Assembly (NCBI RefSeq): GCF_036245865.1 | Contig: NZ_BTTW01000002.1 | Span: 310,001 to 374,000, forward strand | Direction: 5' to 3' | Source of the DNA: Corallococcus caeni | GTDB lineage: Bacteria; Myxococcota; Myxococcia; Myxococcales; Myxococcaceae | Length of the DNA: 64,000 nucleotides | Shown here: in pieces, positions 54,904-63,612 of the stretch | Position numbering within the stretch: the stretch's first letter is position 1 | Layout: each line of letters begins with the position of its first letter | Notes under the pieces: generated by a model | Database searches by the model: none | Told to the model about the DNA's origin: nothing | What the model saw: the letters and a program-made list of their open reading frames with translations, nothing else | Position numbers and translations under genes: made by a program

Positions 54904-56199
54904 ATGAAACACGCTCAAAGCCAGGCCCTCTTCGCCCGTGCGCAGGCGCGCATCCCGGGTGGCGTGAACTCTCCGGTGCGTGCCTTCCGTGGCGTGGGAG
55001 GCGACCCCGTCTTCTTCAAGGAGGGCTCCGGCGCGTGGCTCACCGACGTGGACGGCAACCGCTACGTGGACCTGGTGGGCAGCTGGGGCCCGCTCATCCT
55101 GGGCCACGCGTACCCGCCCATCGTGGAGGCCATCCTGGAGGCCGCCCGGCGCGGCACCACCTTCGGCGCCCCTGTCGCCGCGGAAGTGGAGTTCGCGGAG
55201 CTGCTCTGCGCGACCGTGCCCTCCGTGGAGAAGGTGCGCCTCGTCTCCAGCGGCACGGAGGCCACCGTGGCCGCCATCCGCGTGGCGCGCGGCTTCACCG
55301 GGCGCGACTACATCCTCAAGTTCGAGGGCTGCTTCCACGGCGCGGGCGACCCGTTCCTCGTGAAGGCGGGCAGCGGCGTGGAGACGCTGGGCCTGCCGGA
55401 CTCTCCGGGCGTGCCGTCCGCGCTGGCGGCGCTCACGCTCACCGCGCCCTTCAACGACCTGGAGGCCGTGGAGCGCATCTTCAACGAGAAGGGCAAGGAC
55501 ATCGCCTGCGCCATCATCGAGCCCGTGGTGGGCAACATGGGCGTGCTGGTGCCGCGCCCCGGCTTCCTCGAAGGGCTGCAGGCGCTCTGCCAGAAGCACG
55601 GCGTGCTCTTCGTGCTGGATGAGGTGATGACGGGCTTCCGGCTCGCGCGGGGTGGAGCGCAGGAGCTGTACGGGCTCAAGCCGGACCTCACCACGATGGC
55701 GAAGGTGGTGGGCGGCGGCATGCCGCTGGGCGCGTACGGCGGCCGGCGCGACATCATGGCCAAGGTGGCGCCGGAGGGCCCCGTGTACCAGTCCGGCACG
55801 CTGTCCGGGAACCCGGTGGCGGTGGCGGCGGGCATGGCGTGCGTGAAGGCGCTGGCGGCTCCGGGGACGTACTCGCGGCTGGAGCACCTGGGCCTGCTGC
55901 TGGAGGAGGGCTTCCGCGCGGAGGCGAAGGCGGCGGGCGTGCCGGTGACGGTGAACCGCGTGGGCAGCATGCTCACCGTGTTCTTCACGGCGGAGCCGGT
56001 GTTCGACTACGCGTCCGCGAAGAAGGCGGACACGGCGAAGTTCGGGCGCTTCTTCCACGCGATGCTGCAAGAAGGGGTGTACCTGCCGCCCAGCCAGTTC
56101 GAGGCGGCGTTCGTGTCGCTGGCCATCGGCGAGCCGGAGGTGGCGCACGTGCTCGCCGCGGCCCGCAAGGCGTTCCGCGCGCTTGGCGACGCCCGTTGA
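54904..56199 (+). CDS. hemL: Glutamate-1-semialdehyde 2,1-aminomutase
   Basis: 431 aa, normal length. PLP enzyme of the aminotransferase fold: RLVSSGTEATVAAIRVARGFTG, EPVVGNMGVLVP, VLDEVMTGFR and the PLP-Lys motif TTMAKVVGGGMPLGAYGG. It makes 5-aminolevulinate for heme and tetrapyrroles. The ATG at 54904 starts the family-typical MKHAQSQALFARAQARIPGG. It is followed with a 17-base overlap by the Ser/Thr kinase gene. Confidence 0.95.
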   Translation: MKHAQSQALFARAQARIPGGVNSPVRAFRGVGGDPVFFKEGSGAWLTDVDGNRYVDLVGSWGPLILGHAYPPIVEAILEAARRGTTFGAPVAAEVEFAELLCATVPSVEKVRLVSSGTEATVAAIRVARGFTGRDYILKFEGCFHGAGDPFLVKAGSGVETLGLPDSPGVPSALAALTLTAPFNDLEAVERIFNEKGKDIACAIIEPVVGNMGVLVPRPGFLEGLQALCQKHGVLFVLDEVMTGFRLARGGAQELYGLKPDLTTMAKVVGGGMPLGAYGGRRDIMAKVAPEGPVYQSGTLSGNPVAVAAGMACVKALAAPGTYSRLEHLGLLLEEGFRAEAKAAGVPVTVNRVGSMLTVFFTAEPVFDYASAKKADTAKFGRFFHAMLQEGVYLPPSQFEAAFVSLAIGEPEVAHVLAAARKAFRALGDAR

Positions 56200-58825
56200 A
56201 CCGGAGGCCCTGACCGGGCCCGTGCGCTTCGGTCCCTACACCCTCGTGCGCCGCATTGGCGCCGGGGGGATGGGGGAGGTCTTCCTCGCGCGCGAGGAGG
56301 GCGTGCGGCGCGCGGTCGTCGTGAAGAAGGTGCTGCCGGGGCTGGTGGACAGCCGGCAGTTCGTGGGGCGCTTCCGCGACGAGGCCCGCGTGGTGGTGCG
56401 GCTGGCGCACCCGAACATCGCGCGCGTGTACGCGATGGGCGAGGTGGACGGGCAGCTGTACCTCGCCATGGAGTACGTGCTGGGCAAGACGCTCAGCCGG
56501 CTTGCGTACCGCCTCAGGCAACGTCAGCGGATGATGCCCCTGGGGCCGCTGCTCCAGATGGGCATCCGGCTGTGCGAGGGGCTGGCGTACGCGCACGACG
56601 CGACGGACGAGGAGGGGCACCCGCTGCACCTGGTGCACCGCGACCTGTCCCCCGCGAACGTGTGCGTGAGCTACGCGGGCGAGGTGAAGATCATCGACTT
56701 CGGCGCGGCGCAGTCCACGCTGAAGGAGCAGCAGACGGCGCCGCGCGTGGTGATTGGCAACCTCACGTACATGGCGCCGGAGCAGGCCCGCAAGCGCACG
56801 GTGGACCGCAGGGCGGACCTGTACGCGGTGGGCGTGGTGCTGTGGGAGTTGTTCTCCTGGAAGCCGCTGTCGCAGCGGGGGGACCCACTGGAGCGCTGGC
56901 GGCGCGCGGCCTATCCGCAGTGGGAGCCGGCGGCGCGCCACCGGCCGGACCTGCCGCGCGCGGTGGATGCGTTTCTCGCTCGGGCGCTCGCGTCCGAGCC
57001 GAACGACCGCTTCCCCACGGCGACGGCCATGGCGGAGGCGCTGGGCGCGCTGAAGGAGAAGCTGGCGCCCAACGTGACGGATCAGGACCTGGTGCGGCTG
57101 ATGTCGGCGGCCTTCCCGCGCGAGAAGGTCATCGAGCAGCAGGTGCTGGACGACCTGCTGCGCGAGCAGCCCGAGCGCGCGAGCACGCGGCAGGAGTTCC
57201 CGTCGGTGCTCGCGCCGCCTGGGTCGCAAGACGCGGCGGAGGCGCTCCGCGCGCAGGAGGACATCGCGACGGAGGCGCTGGACGCGGCGAAGCTGCGGCA
57301 GGAGGAGTTCTCCAGCGTGGGCGAGGCGACCGAGGCGCTGGACGCGGCGAAGGTAGAGCAGGCGCTGCGCGCGGCGGCGGCGCAAAGGCCCTGGGTGGAG
57401 CCCGGCGACGCGTCCGGTCTGCCGCGCAAGGCGCCCCCGGTGCGGCTGCACAACCAGGAGGTCACCAAGGACGCCTGGGTGCCGGGCATCGGCGCCGCGG
57501 AGCCCACCGCGCCGGGGCATCCTCCCCAGGCTCCGGAGACGGGCATGGGCGGTGAAGTGGCCACCACGTCCGGACAAGCCCCCCAGTCCGCGTGGACTCC
57601 GGGCCCGGGCGGAGAGGACGTCACCGCCTACGGTGCCGAGCCCGCGTCCGGAACCGCTCGCGCGCACTGGACGCCCGGTCCTGGCGAGGACGAGCCCACC
57701 CCTCCAGAGCCTCCCGCCCAGATGGACTCCCCGGCCGGTCCGGGCTCCGAGGACACCACCGACCCGGGGGAGGGGACCCGCGAGGTCGTGGATTCCCTCC
57801 CGGGCAGGCAGGCTCCGGCCGAACAACCGTCCCGGCCGGATTGGAATCCGGGCCCGGACGCGGAAGACTCCGCTACACATCTTCGAGCGTCTCATCGTGA
57901 GGGGCCCCCCCCGGCCCCGGAGGACTCCCCCATGCAGAACCGCCCCTCGCGCCCGGGCTGGACTCCCGGCGCAGGCAGTGAGGACTCCACGACCAACGAG
58001 CGGCCCTCACGCAAGAGCGGAACGGGCCTGCCCGCCACCGGCAACACCGGCTGGACCCCGGGCTCCGGAGAGGACGACGCCACCGAGGGCGCCGGCCCCT
58101 CGCCCCTGGCCGCGCGCCCCGCCACCGACGACGCGGACGACGAGAGCACCGACGTCGCCAGGCCCGGCGCCCCCAAGGCGAGCCCCGCACCGCGCGCCCC
58201 CGCCGCCCCCCCGTCGCGTCCCCAGACCTCCGTGGGCGCCGCCCCCCAGGCGCGCCCCCAGACCTCCGTGGGCGCCGCCCCGCAGTCGCGTCCCCCCGAG
58301 GCCTTCCCGGACGCCACCCGCCCCATGTCCCAGGAGGAGCTGCCCGTTCCCTGGAAGCCCCAGGGCGCGGGCGAGGCCACCGAGGCCCTGGAGGCCGCGA
58401 AGATCTTCGGCGCCCTGTCCCAGACCACCGGCAACATGCCGGCCTACCTGGACGAGAAGGCCACCCCCTACGTCCCGCCCAAGGAGGCCCCGCGCCGCCA
58501 GGCCCCCGTCGTCGACGAGCGTCCCCACGAGACCCGCCCCATGCAGGTGCGGACCAAGACGCGCGAAACGCTCGTGGGCTACGACATGGACATCTCCGCG
58601 GCCCTCAAGGCAGCGGAGCTGAAGCGCCGCGAGGCCGAGCTCGCCGAGCAGAAGCGCAAGAAGAAGCAGCCGCCCGCGAAGTCCACGGGCGGCAGCCCGC
58701 TCGCGGGCCTGTGGCCCATCCCGCCCCAGTACCGCTTCTGGGCCATGCTCCTGGTGGTCGCCCTGGCGTGCGGCCTGGGCTTCGGCGTGATGTGGCTGTT
58801 CCTCAACGCCGACGGCGGCGCCTGA
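56183..58825 (+). CDS. Eukaryotic-like Ser/Thr protein kinase with repeat linker and C-terminal membrane helix
   Basis: 880 aa starting at TTG 56183 (GTG 56222 is an alternative). Kinase domain (about 15-285): glycine loop [18 protein letters not shown] (Lys), [16 protein letters not shown], and APE as MAPEQAR. Residues about 290-840 are a long disordered linker with two repeat types (WTPGPGxED and ATEALxAAK). A single membrane helix ([19 protein letters not shown]) ends the protein. Kinase faces the cytoplasm. It could phosphorylate FHA proteins, of which the activator at 28756 is one, but that is inference. Confidence 0.9.
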   Translation: MATPVEPEALTGPVRFGPYTLVRRIGAGGMGEVFLAREEGVRRAVVVKKVLPGLVDSRQFVGRFRDEARVVVRLAHPNIARVYAMGEVDGQLYLAMEYVLGKTLSRLAYRLRQRQRMMPLGPLLQMGIRLCEGLAYAHDATDEEGHPLHLVHRDLSPANVCVSYAGEVKIIDFGAAQSTLKEQQTAPRVVIGNLTYMAPEQARKRTVDRRADLYAVGVVLWELFSWKPLSQRGDPLERWRRAAYPQWEPAARHRPDLPRAVDAFLARALASEPNDRFPTATAMAEALGALKEKLAPNVTDQDLVRLMSAAFPREKVIEQQVLDDLLREQPERASTRQEFPSVLAPPGSQDAAEALRAQEDIATEALDAAKLRQEEFSSVGEATEALDAAKVEQALRAAAAQRPWVEPGDASGLPRKAPPVRLHNQEVTKDAWVPGIGAAEPTAPGHPPQAPETGMGGEVATTSGQAPQSAWTPGPGGEDVTAYGAEPASGTARAHWTPGPGEDEPTPPEPPAQMDSPAGPGSEDTTDPGEGTREVVDSLPGRQAPAEQPSRPDWNPGPDAEDSATHLRASHREGPPPAPEDSPMQNRPSRPGWTPGAGSEDSTTNERPSRKSGTGLPATGNTGWTPGSGEDDATEGAGPSPLAARPATDDADDESTDVARPGAPKASPAPRAPAAPPSRPQTSVGAAPQARPQTSVGAAPQSRPPEAFPDATRPMSQEELPVPWKPQGAGEATEALEAAKIFGALSQTTGNMPAYLDEKATPYVPPKEAPRRQAPVVDERPHETRPMQVRTKTRETLVGYDMDISAALKAAELKRREAELAEQKRKKKQPPAKSTGGSPLAGLWPIPPQYRFWAMLLVVALACGLGFGVMWLFLNADGGA
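57593..58084 (+). repeat. WTPG repeats in the kinase linker
   Basis: Five degenerate copies of W(T/N)PG(P/A/S)(G/D)xxED(D/S/V)xT with Trp at residues 471, 496, 554, 593 and 624. Three further ATEAL(D/E)AAK copies lie at residues 362, 382 and 732. Confidence 0.6.
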
Positions 58826-58837
58826 GTCCCAGGCCTC

Positions 58838-59683
58838 TCAGTCCAGCGCCGGCAGCCGGTACTGGATGCCCAGCGACACCGTGGCGGTGCTCAGCCAGTT
58901 GCTCGTGAAGCCGTCGCCGAACTCCTCGCCGTTGTCGTCCGACGTGCCGCGCGCGCCGCCGCCCAGGTAGCGCAGGTTGAGGAACGCCTCCACGGTGTCC
59001 GTGATGCGCACGCCGCCGCGCAGGCTCGCGTCCAGCAGCGCCCCTTCCGTGGCCGAGTCGTCATCGCCGTTGATGATGGCCGTGGGCGCGTAGCTGCCAT
59101 CCGCCTCCAGCCCCACCCACCAGTTCCGGCTCAAGGGCCACCGCACGCGCACCTTGAGCAGCGGCACCGGCCCCACGTCCCGGTTGGCCCGCCGCAGGGT
59201 CCCGTCCGCGGACGTGAAGACGAACGTGGCGTTGCGCAGCTGGAGGGACGCGCCCACGGACAGCTCCCGCTCGGGGTCGCCCAGCAGGTCGTAGAGGTAG
59301 CTGGCCCGGTAGAACGGGAACGCGTAGCGCACGTCCAGCGGCGTGTTCTCTGGGAACGTGAGCCCGTCAATCGTGACGTCCCGCCGCAGCACCCCCTGCG
59401 TCTGGATGTCCAACGGCTGCACCAGGAACACCACCGTGTGCCGCCCGCGCAGCGACAGCTCCGCGCTCAGGCGCACGAACGTGTAGAGGTTGTCCTGCCC
59501 GCCGTCTTCCGGGAAGCGGAAGATGGTCCCGTCGCTGCCCTCCCGCAGGCTGTGCGCGAGGACGTCCAGGAAGCCCAGCTCCGCCACCGCGCGCAGCTCC
59601 ACGCGCGGCGCCTCCGCGCGCGCGGCGCCCGCCATCCCGAGCAGCCCCGCCACCACGCCTGCCATCCTCTGGAACCGGTGCAT
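58838..59683 (-). CDS. Predicted outer-membrane barrel protein
   Basis: 281 aa. Signal peptide (RMAGVVAGLLGMAGAARAEA). The mature protein is rich in alternating strands (RVELRAVAELGFLDV, HTVVFLVQPLDIQTQ, VGLEADGSYAP) and ends in SLGIQYRLPALD. Consistent with an outer-membrane barrel, function unknown. It faces the kinase gene, 12 bases apart. Confidence 0.65.
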   Translation of the reverse strand: MHRFQRMAGVVAGLLGMAGAARAEAPRVELRAVAELGFLDVLAHSLREGSDGTIFRFPEDGGQDNLYTFVRLSAELSLRGRHTVVFLVQPLDIQTQGVLRRDVTIDGLTFPENTPLDVRYAFPFYRASYLYDLLGDPERELSVGASLQLRNATFVFTSADGTLRRANRDVGPVPLLKVRVRWPLSRNWWVGLEADGSYAPTAIINGDDDSATEGALLDASLRGGVRITDTVEAFLNLRYLGGGARGTSDDNGEEFGDGFTSNWLSTATVSLGIQYRLPALD

Positions 59684-59786
59684 CGTTTCCCCCGGGAAGT
59701 GCGTCGTCGAGGCCGGGAGCAGACCCGACCCGGGCGCATGAAGGGGGCCCCCGTGAGGGGACTGTTCACTCCCGCTCGCGCGTCCG

Positions 59787-62465
59787 TCAGGCGCCCGTCA
59801 GGGGCAGGGGCGGCGCCACGGGCGGCTCCAGCGGCAGGAAGAGCCGGAAGATGGTGCCCTTGCCCGTCTCCGGCGTGTCCAGCGACACCTGGCCCAGGTG
59901 CGTATCCATGATGCGCTTCACCAGGGCGAGCCCCAGCCCGGTGCCCTGCGCCTTGGTGGTGAAGAAGGGTTCGAAGACGCGCGTGCGCAGCTCCGGCGGG
60001 ATGCCCGGTCCCGTGTCGAAGAACTCCACCTGGACGCCGGCCCGGTCCACCCACGCCCTGCGCGCCACCACGCGCAGCGTGCCGCCCTGGGGCATGGCCT
60101 GCACGGCGTTGAGCGCCACGTTGAGGAAGCACTGACGGATGAGCCGCTCGTCCACCGTCACCGGCGGCACGCCCTCCTCCATCACCCACTCCACCCGCAC
60201 CGGGTGCGGCGAGGTGGCGCCCACGTCGGAGAGCGCGCTGCCCACCGCCTCCTCCAGCAGCTGCGCCACGGAGACCGGGTACGGGTGCGGCGACGGAGGC
60301 CGCGCGAAGGTGAGCAGGTCCGCCACCATGCGGTCAAGCCGGTCCGCCTCCTCCCCCACGATGTCCAGCAGCGGCGTCGCCGCGCTCTCCGGGCCGACGA
60401 TGCGGCGGATGGTGGCCACGGAGTTGAAGATGGCGCCCAGGGGGTTGCGCACCTCGTGGGCCACCACCGCGGACAGCTCCCCCAGCGCGGCCAGCCGCTC
60501 GCGGTTCACCAGCTGCTCCTGCGTGCGCGCCAGCTTCGCGTAGCTCTGCTTCAGGTCCTCCACCAGCCGCGCGCCCTCCAGCGCCAGCGACAGCTGGTTG
60601 GCGATGGCGTCCGCCCGCTCCAGCTCCGCGGGCGTGAAGCGGCGCGGCCGGCGCGTCTCCACCATCACCGCCACGCCCACCATCTGGTCGTGCACGGCGA
60701 GCGGCAGCACCATGTACGCCAGGCCCTCCGCGGCCTGGCGAAGCTCGTCGTGCACCCGCACCTCCGTGTCCGCGTCCTCCACCCGGAGCGGCTGGCGCGT
60801 GCGGAACACCTGGCTCGCGAGCGAGTTCGACGACAGGTCCAGCGGCACCTCGCGCCCCAGCAGCTCCGGGTGGCCGCCCGTCGCCGCGCGGATGGCCAGC
60901 CGCTGGCCCTCCGCGTCCGGCAGGAGCACGTACGCGTCCGGCACGTCCACGATGCGCGCCAGGCTGGTGACGCCCGTGGCCAGCAGCCGGTCCAGCTCCA
61001 ACGTGGCCGCCAGCGCCTTGCCCACCTCGTGCATCAGCGCCAGGTCCTCCGCGCGGCCGCGCACCTCGTCCAGCAGCCGGTGGGATTCGATGGCCGCCGC
61101 GAAGTGCGTGCCCATGGCCTGGAGTGTCTCCACCTCCAGCGCGGTGAGCCGCCGGCGCGCGTGGAACAGCACGCTCAGCGTGCCCACGCCCCGCGAGCGC
61201 ACCCGCAGCGGCACCGACACCAGCGTCTGGAACGCCAGCGCCCGGAGCGCGTCGCGCGTGGGCGCGGGACACGCCTCCGCTTCCAGCACCTGCACCGCGT
61301 CCGGCATCCCGCCCGGACGGGGAAGTGAACCCAGCCGCGCCCGGCGCACGCGCGCCACCGCGTCCTCGGACAGGCCGCGGGAGTAGACCAGCTCCAGGGG
61401 CTCGCCCGGTTCGTGCCGCGTGTCCGCGGGCAGCAGCAGGCACACCGCGTCGCAGCCCAGCAGGCCGGAGATCTCCTCCGTGCCTGAGCCGAAGAAGGCG
61501 CGCGGGTGCGGCGCGGACGCGGCCTGCGCCGCCAGCCGTCCCAGCGCGGTGAGCGCCGTGGCGCGCACGCTCAGCCGCTGGATGGTGCGCGCCGCGTCCA
61601 GCGCGGCGGACACCTGCTGGCCGAACAGCCGCACCGCGGACACGTCCTCCTCGCTCAGCCACTCGGAGGCCAGCACCAGCATGGCCATGGGGGCGTTCTC
61701 CACGTCGATGCGCACCCCCACCGCCCGGTGCGTCTGCGCGCGGCGGAACACTGCCAGCACCGCGTCCATGCGCGCCTCGGACACGAAGCGGGACGCCTCC
61801 ACGCCCAGGTCCTCCACCCACGCGTCGCCGTCGCGCCAGGTGCGCACCAGCGCGGGCGCCCAGCCGCCGGGGGCCTCCGCCCGCACGCGGCCACCCAGCG
61901 CCGGCGCGTGCGGCACCAGCCGGGGGGCCAGCCCCGCCACGGACAGCTCCACGCCCACGCCCCGGGGCGTCAGCCACGCGAAGCCCAGCTCCAGCGCCTC
62001 CAGCCCCCGGAACACCTCCTCGCGCACCGCGTCCTCGGAGTGCAGCGAGCGCACCGCGCCCCCCAGCTCCGCCAGCCGCCGCAGCACCATGCGGCGGCGC
62101 ACGCGGCAGGTCACGTCGCGCACCTGCACCACCCAATCCCGGGCGTGCGGATGCACCGTCAACTCCACGCGCACCCCGCCGTCACCGACGTGCAGCCACG
62201 CCTCGTAGGTGCCCGCCACCGGCGCCGTGCCCAGCCGCCGCGCCAGCCGGTCCGCCGGGTCCTCCAGCGGCCCCGGCTCCCACAGCAGCGCCGTCACCGG
62301 CTGTCCCACCAGCTGCTCGCGCGCGACGCCCGTCAGGCGAGACATGGCGGCGTTCGCGTGCACGAGCAGGCCGTCCCGAAGCACGAACACGCCCAGGGGC
62401 ATGTCGTCGAAGAGGCGGTACACCGCCCCTGGCTCCTCGGAAACCGTCCCCACCCGACGGTTCAT
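59787..62465 (-). CDS. PAS/GAF sensor histidine kinase
   Basis: 892 aa, soluble. A PAS domain (about 10-120, YRLFDDMPLGVFVLRDGLLV) is followed by three GAF-like regions (about 140-300, 310-480, 490-650), HisKA with phospho-His in ALGELSAVVAHEVRNPLGAI, and HATPase_c (NVALNAVQAMPQGG, DTGPGIPPELRTRVFEPFFTTK, GTGLGLALVKRIMDTH). The HEVRNPLG box is of the NtrB/AtoS type, which often pairs with sigma54 regulators. GAGGAG lies ten bases before ATG 62465; a GTG at 62483 is possible. It is divergent from the PqqD-like gene. Confidence 0.9.
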   Translation of the reverse strand: MNRRVGTVSEEPGAVYRLFDDMPLGVFVLRDGLLVHANAAMSRLTGVAREQLVGQPVTALLWEPGPLEDPADRLARRLGTAPVAGTYEAWLHVGDGGVRVELTVHPHARDWVVQVRDVTCRVRRRMVLRRLAELGGAVRSLHSEDAVREEVFRGLEALELGFAWLTPRGVGVELSVAGLAPRLVPHAPALGGRVRAEAPGGWAPALVRTWRDGDAWVEDLGVEASRFVSEARMDAVLAVFRRAQTHRAVGVRIDVENAPMAMLVLASEWLSEEDVSAVRLFGQQVSAALDAARTIQRLSVRATALTALGRLAAQAASAPHPRAFFGSGTEEISGLLGCDAVCLLLPADTRHEPGEPLELVYSRGLSEDAVARVRRARLGSLPRPGGMPDAVQVLEAEACPAPTRDALRALAFQTLVSVPLRVRSRGVGTLSVLFHARRRLTALEVETLQAMGTHFAAAIESHRLLDEVRGRAEDLALMHEVGKALAATLELDRLLATGVTSLARIVDVPDAYVLLPDAEGQRLAIRAATGGHPELLGREVPLDLSSNSLASQVFRTRQPLRVEDADTEVRVHDELRQAAEGLAYMVLPLAVHDQMVGVAVMVETRRPRRFTPAELERADAIANQLSLALEGARLVEDLKQSYAKLARTQEQLVNRERLAALGELSAVVAHEVRNPLGAIFNSVATIRRIVGPESAATPLLDIVGEEADRLDRMVADLLTFARPPSPHPYPVSVAQLLEEAVGSALSDVGATSPHPVRVEWVMEEGVPPVTVDERLIRQCFLNVALNAVQAMPQGGTLRVVARRAWVDRAGVQVEFFDTGPGIPPELRTRVFEPFFTTKAQGTGLGLALVKRIMDTHLGQVSLDTPETGKGTIFRLFLPLEPPVAPPLPLTGA

Positions 62466-62768
62466 GCGCTCTGTGCTCCTCACCCCTCCACCTTCGCACC
62501 CCTGGCCCCCCGCGGTGAAGCCACCCCCGCCCGAGAATCGCCCACCAGCGCACAACAGCCGGCCCCTCCCTGGCGCGATGCGGCGTCTCAAGACCTGGCA
62601 CGTCCGCAAACCCTCTCATGTGCCTCCAACCCAAATCCTTGCATGTGTTGACAGGGTTGGTGAGAGTCTCTAGAAACATGGAATTGTAGCAGCGCGGCTT
62701 GAACCGGATTCCAACGCCTGTCGCTTCCGCCAGGAATCCCGGGGGCCGCGCCTTCGGAGGGGGATGTC
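62466..62768. other. Divergent promoter region of kinase and PqqD-like gene
   Basis: 303 bases. The kinase-proximal half is C-rich with no clear signal. The other half contains the promoter listed below. No gene was found. Confidence 0.45.
62648..62676 (+). promoter_or_regulatory. Candidate sigma-70 promoter of the PqqD-like gene
   Basis: A perfect -35 TTGACA (62648-62653), exactly 17 bases, then -10 TAGAAA (62671-62676). It lies about 95 bases before the TTG start at 62769. The 17-base spacer contains GTGAGAGTCTC (62660-62670), similar to the core of the palindrome at 63163. Confidence 0.6.
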
Positions 62769-63047
62769 TTGAACCTGCCCCACGCGACTTCCGGCGTCAT
62801 CGTCCAGCAGCAGGACGGAGCCTTCTTCCTCCTGGACACCGAGGGGGGAGAGGTCTTCCGGGTCAACGAGACCGCCGCGCGCATCTTCGAGCTGTGCCAG
62901 GGCGGCACGTCCCTGGACGGGGCGGTGGCGTCGCTGGCGCTCCGGCTGGGCGCCGCGGGCCAGGAGGAGGCCATCCGCGCGGACGTCCAGCGCACCGTGA
63001 CGCAGTTCCAGGAACTGGGGCTCTGCGAGCCCACGCGTTCCGTCTGA
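62769..63047 (+). CDS. PqqD-family peptide-modification chaperone (RRE)
   Basis: 92 aa. PqqD fold: SGVIVQQQDGAFFLLDTEGGEVFRVNETAARIFELCQGGTSL, followed by an alpha-helical region and VQRTVTQFQELGLCEPT. PqqD proteins bind the leader of a peptide precursor and deliver it to a modifying enzyme (RiPP recognition element). The TTG start is supported by GGAGGGGG five bases upstream. No other pqq gene is present, so it is not part of PQQ synthesis. It precedes the two small peptides below. Confidence 0.85.
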   Translation: MNLPHATSGVIVQQQDGAFFLLDTEGGEVFRVNETAARIFELCQGGTSLDGAVASLALRLGAAGQEEAIRADVQRTVTQFQELGLCEPTRSV

Positions 63048-63092
63048 CCTTCCGCCGTCCGCTGAAGCGCCTTTTCCCCTCGTGAGAGGGAC

Positions 63093-63117
63093 AGGCCGGG
63101 TCATGTCCTGGCCTTTG
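63093..63117 (+). terminator. Hairpin after the PqqD-like gene, candidate terminator
   Basis: Stem of 8 pairs including one G-T (AGGCCGGG / CCTGGCCT) around TCATGT, followed by TTT. It lies 46 bases after the stop, so the peptides that follow may have their own promoter. Confidence 0.4.
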
Positions 63118-63157
63118 GGAATCCCGTGTCCCCGGGTCGCCCCGGGTGCGCGTGATG

Positions 63158-63183
63158 CCAGACGTGAGACGTCTCACGGCTGG
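63158..63183. promoter_or_regulatory. 26-bp near-perfect palindrome, candidate operator
   Basis: Perfect 16-bp core CGTGAGACGTCTCACG (63163-63178), extended outwards by CCAG / CTGG with one mismatched pair. There is no loop, so a protein-binding site is more likely than a terminator. It lies 107 bases before the first peptide start. Confidence 0.65.
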
Positions 63184-63290
63184 AATGAAGCACCGGTGTG
63201 TTGGCAGGCAATGTCAGACCCCCTGTCCACACTCCGCCATGTTTCACCGCAGTGGCAGTGAACGCAGCAATCCATCCCAGGAGTAACACC

Positions 63291-63389
63291 ATGTACATCC
63301 AGTCCGAGATCGTCCGCGTGTCCGCGTCGTCCGACAAGTGCACCTGCTCCAACGGCATGGTCATTTTCACGACCACGAACGCGGAGTAG
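63291..63389 (+). CDS. Candidate RiPP precursor peptide 1
   Basis: 32 aa: leader-like MYIQSEIVRVSA, then SSDKCTCSNGMVIF and TTTNAE. The ATG has AGGAG seven bases upstream. It shares its first 12 residues, the DKCTCS block and GM with the second peptide, so both are translated gene products. With the PqqD-like gene upstream it looks like a precursor whose CTC core would be modified. The modifying enzyme is not in the window. Function unknown. Confidence 0.75.
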   Translation: MYIQSEIVRVSASSDKCTCSNGMVIFTTTNAE

Positions 63390-63441
63390 TCGCGTCCGTC
63401 GTCTGACTCGAAACCCAAACATCAACTCCAGGAGAACCACC

Positions 63442-63534
63442 ATGTACATCCAGTCCGAGATCGTCCGCGTTTCCGCCGCCACCGACAAGTGCACCTGCTC
63501 CATGGGCATGGGCGTGATCGTCGTCGCGGAGTAA
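63442..63534 (+). CDS. Candidate RiPP precursor peptide 2
   Basis: 30 aa: MYIQSEIVRVSA, then ATDKCTCSMGMGVI and VVAE. AGGAG lies seven bases before the ATG, identical in arrangement to peptide 1. The N-terminal 12 residues are identical at protein level (one silent base difference at GTG/GTT), the C-terminal part varies, as expected of a duplicated precursor with conserved leader and diverging core. It ends 78 bases before the next gene. Confidence 0.75.
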   Translation: MYIQSEIVRVSAATDKCTCSMGMGVIVVAE

Positions 63535-63612
63535 CGCGTTTCACGGCCGGGAGGAGGGCCTCGGTCCTCCTCCCGGCTGTGTCTTTCCTCCCACTCGCCG
63601 ACACGCCCGCCC

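Noticed and set aside
62769..63047. PQQ cofactor synthesis gene
   Set aside because: No pqqA, B, C or E in reach; the adjacent peptides have no Glu-x3-Tyr motif of PqqA. It is used only as a PqqD-type recognition domain.
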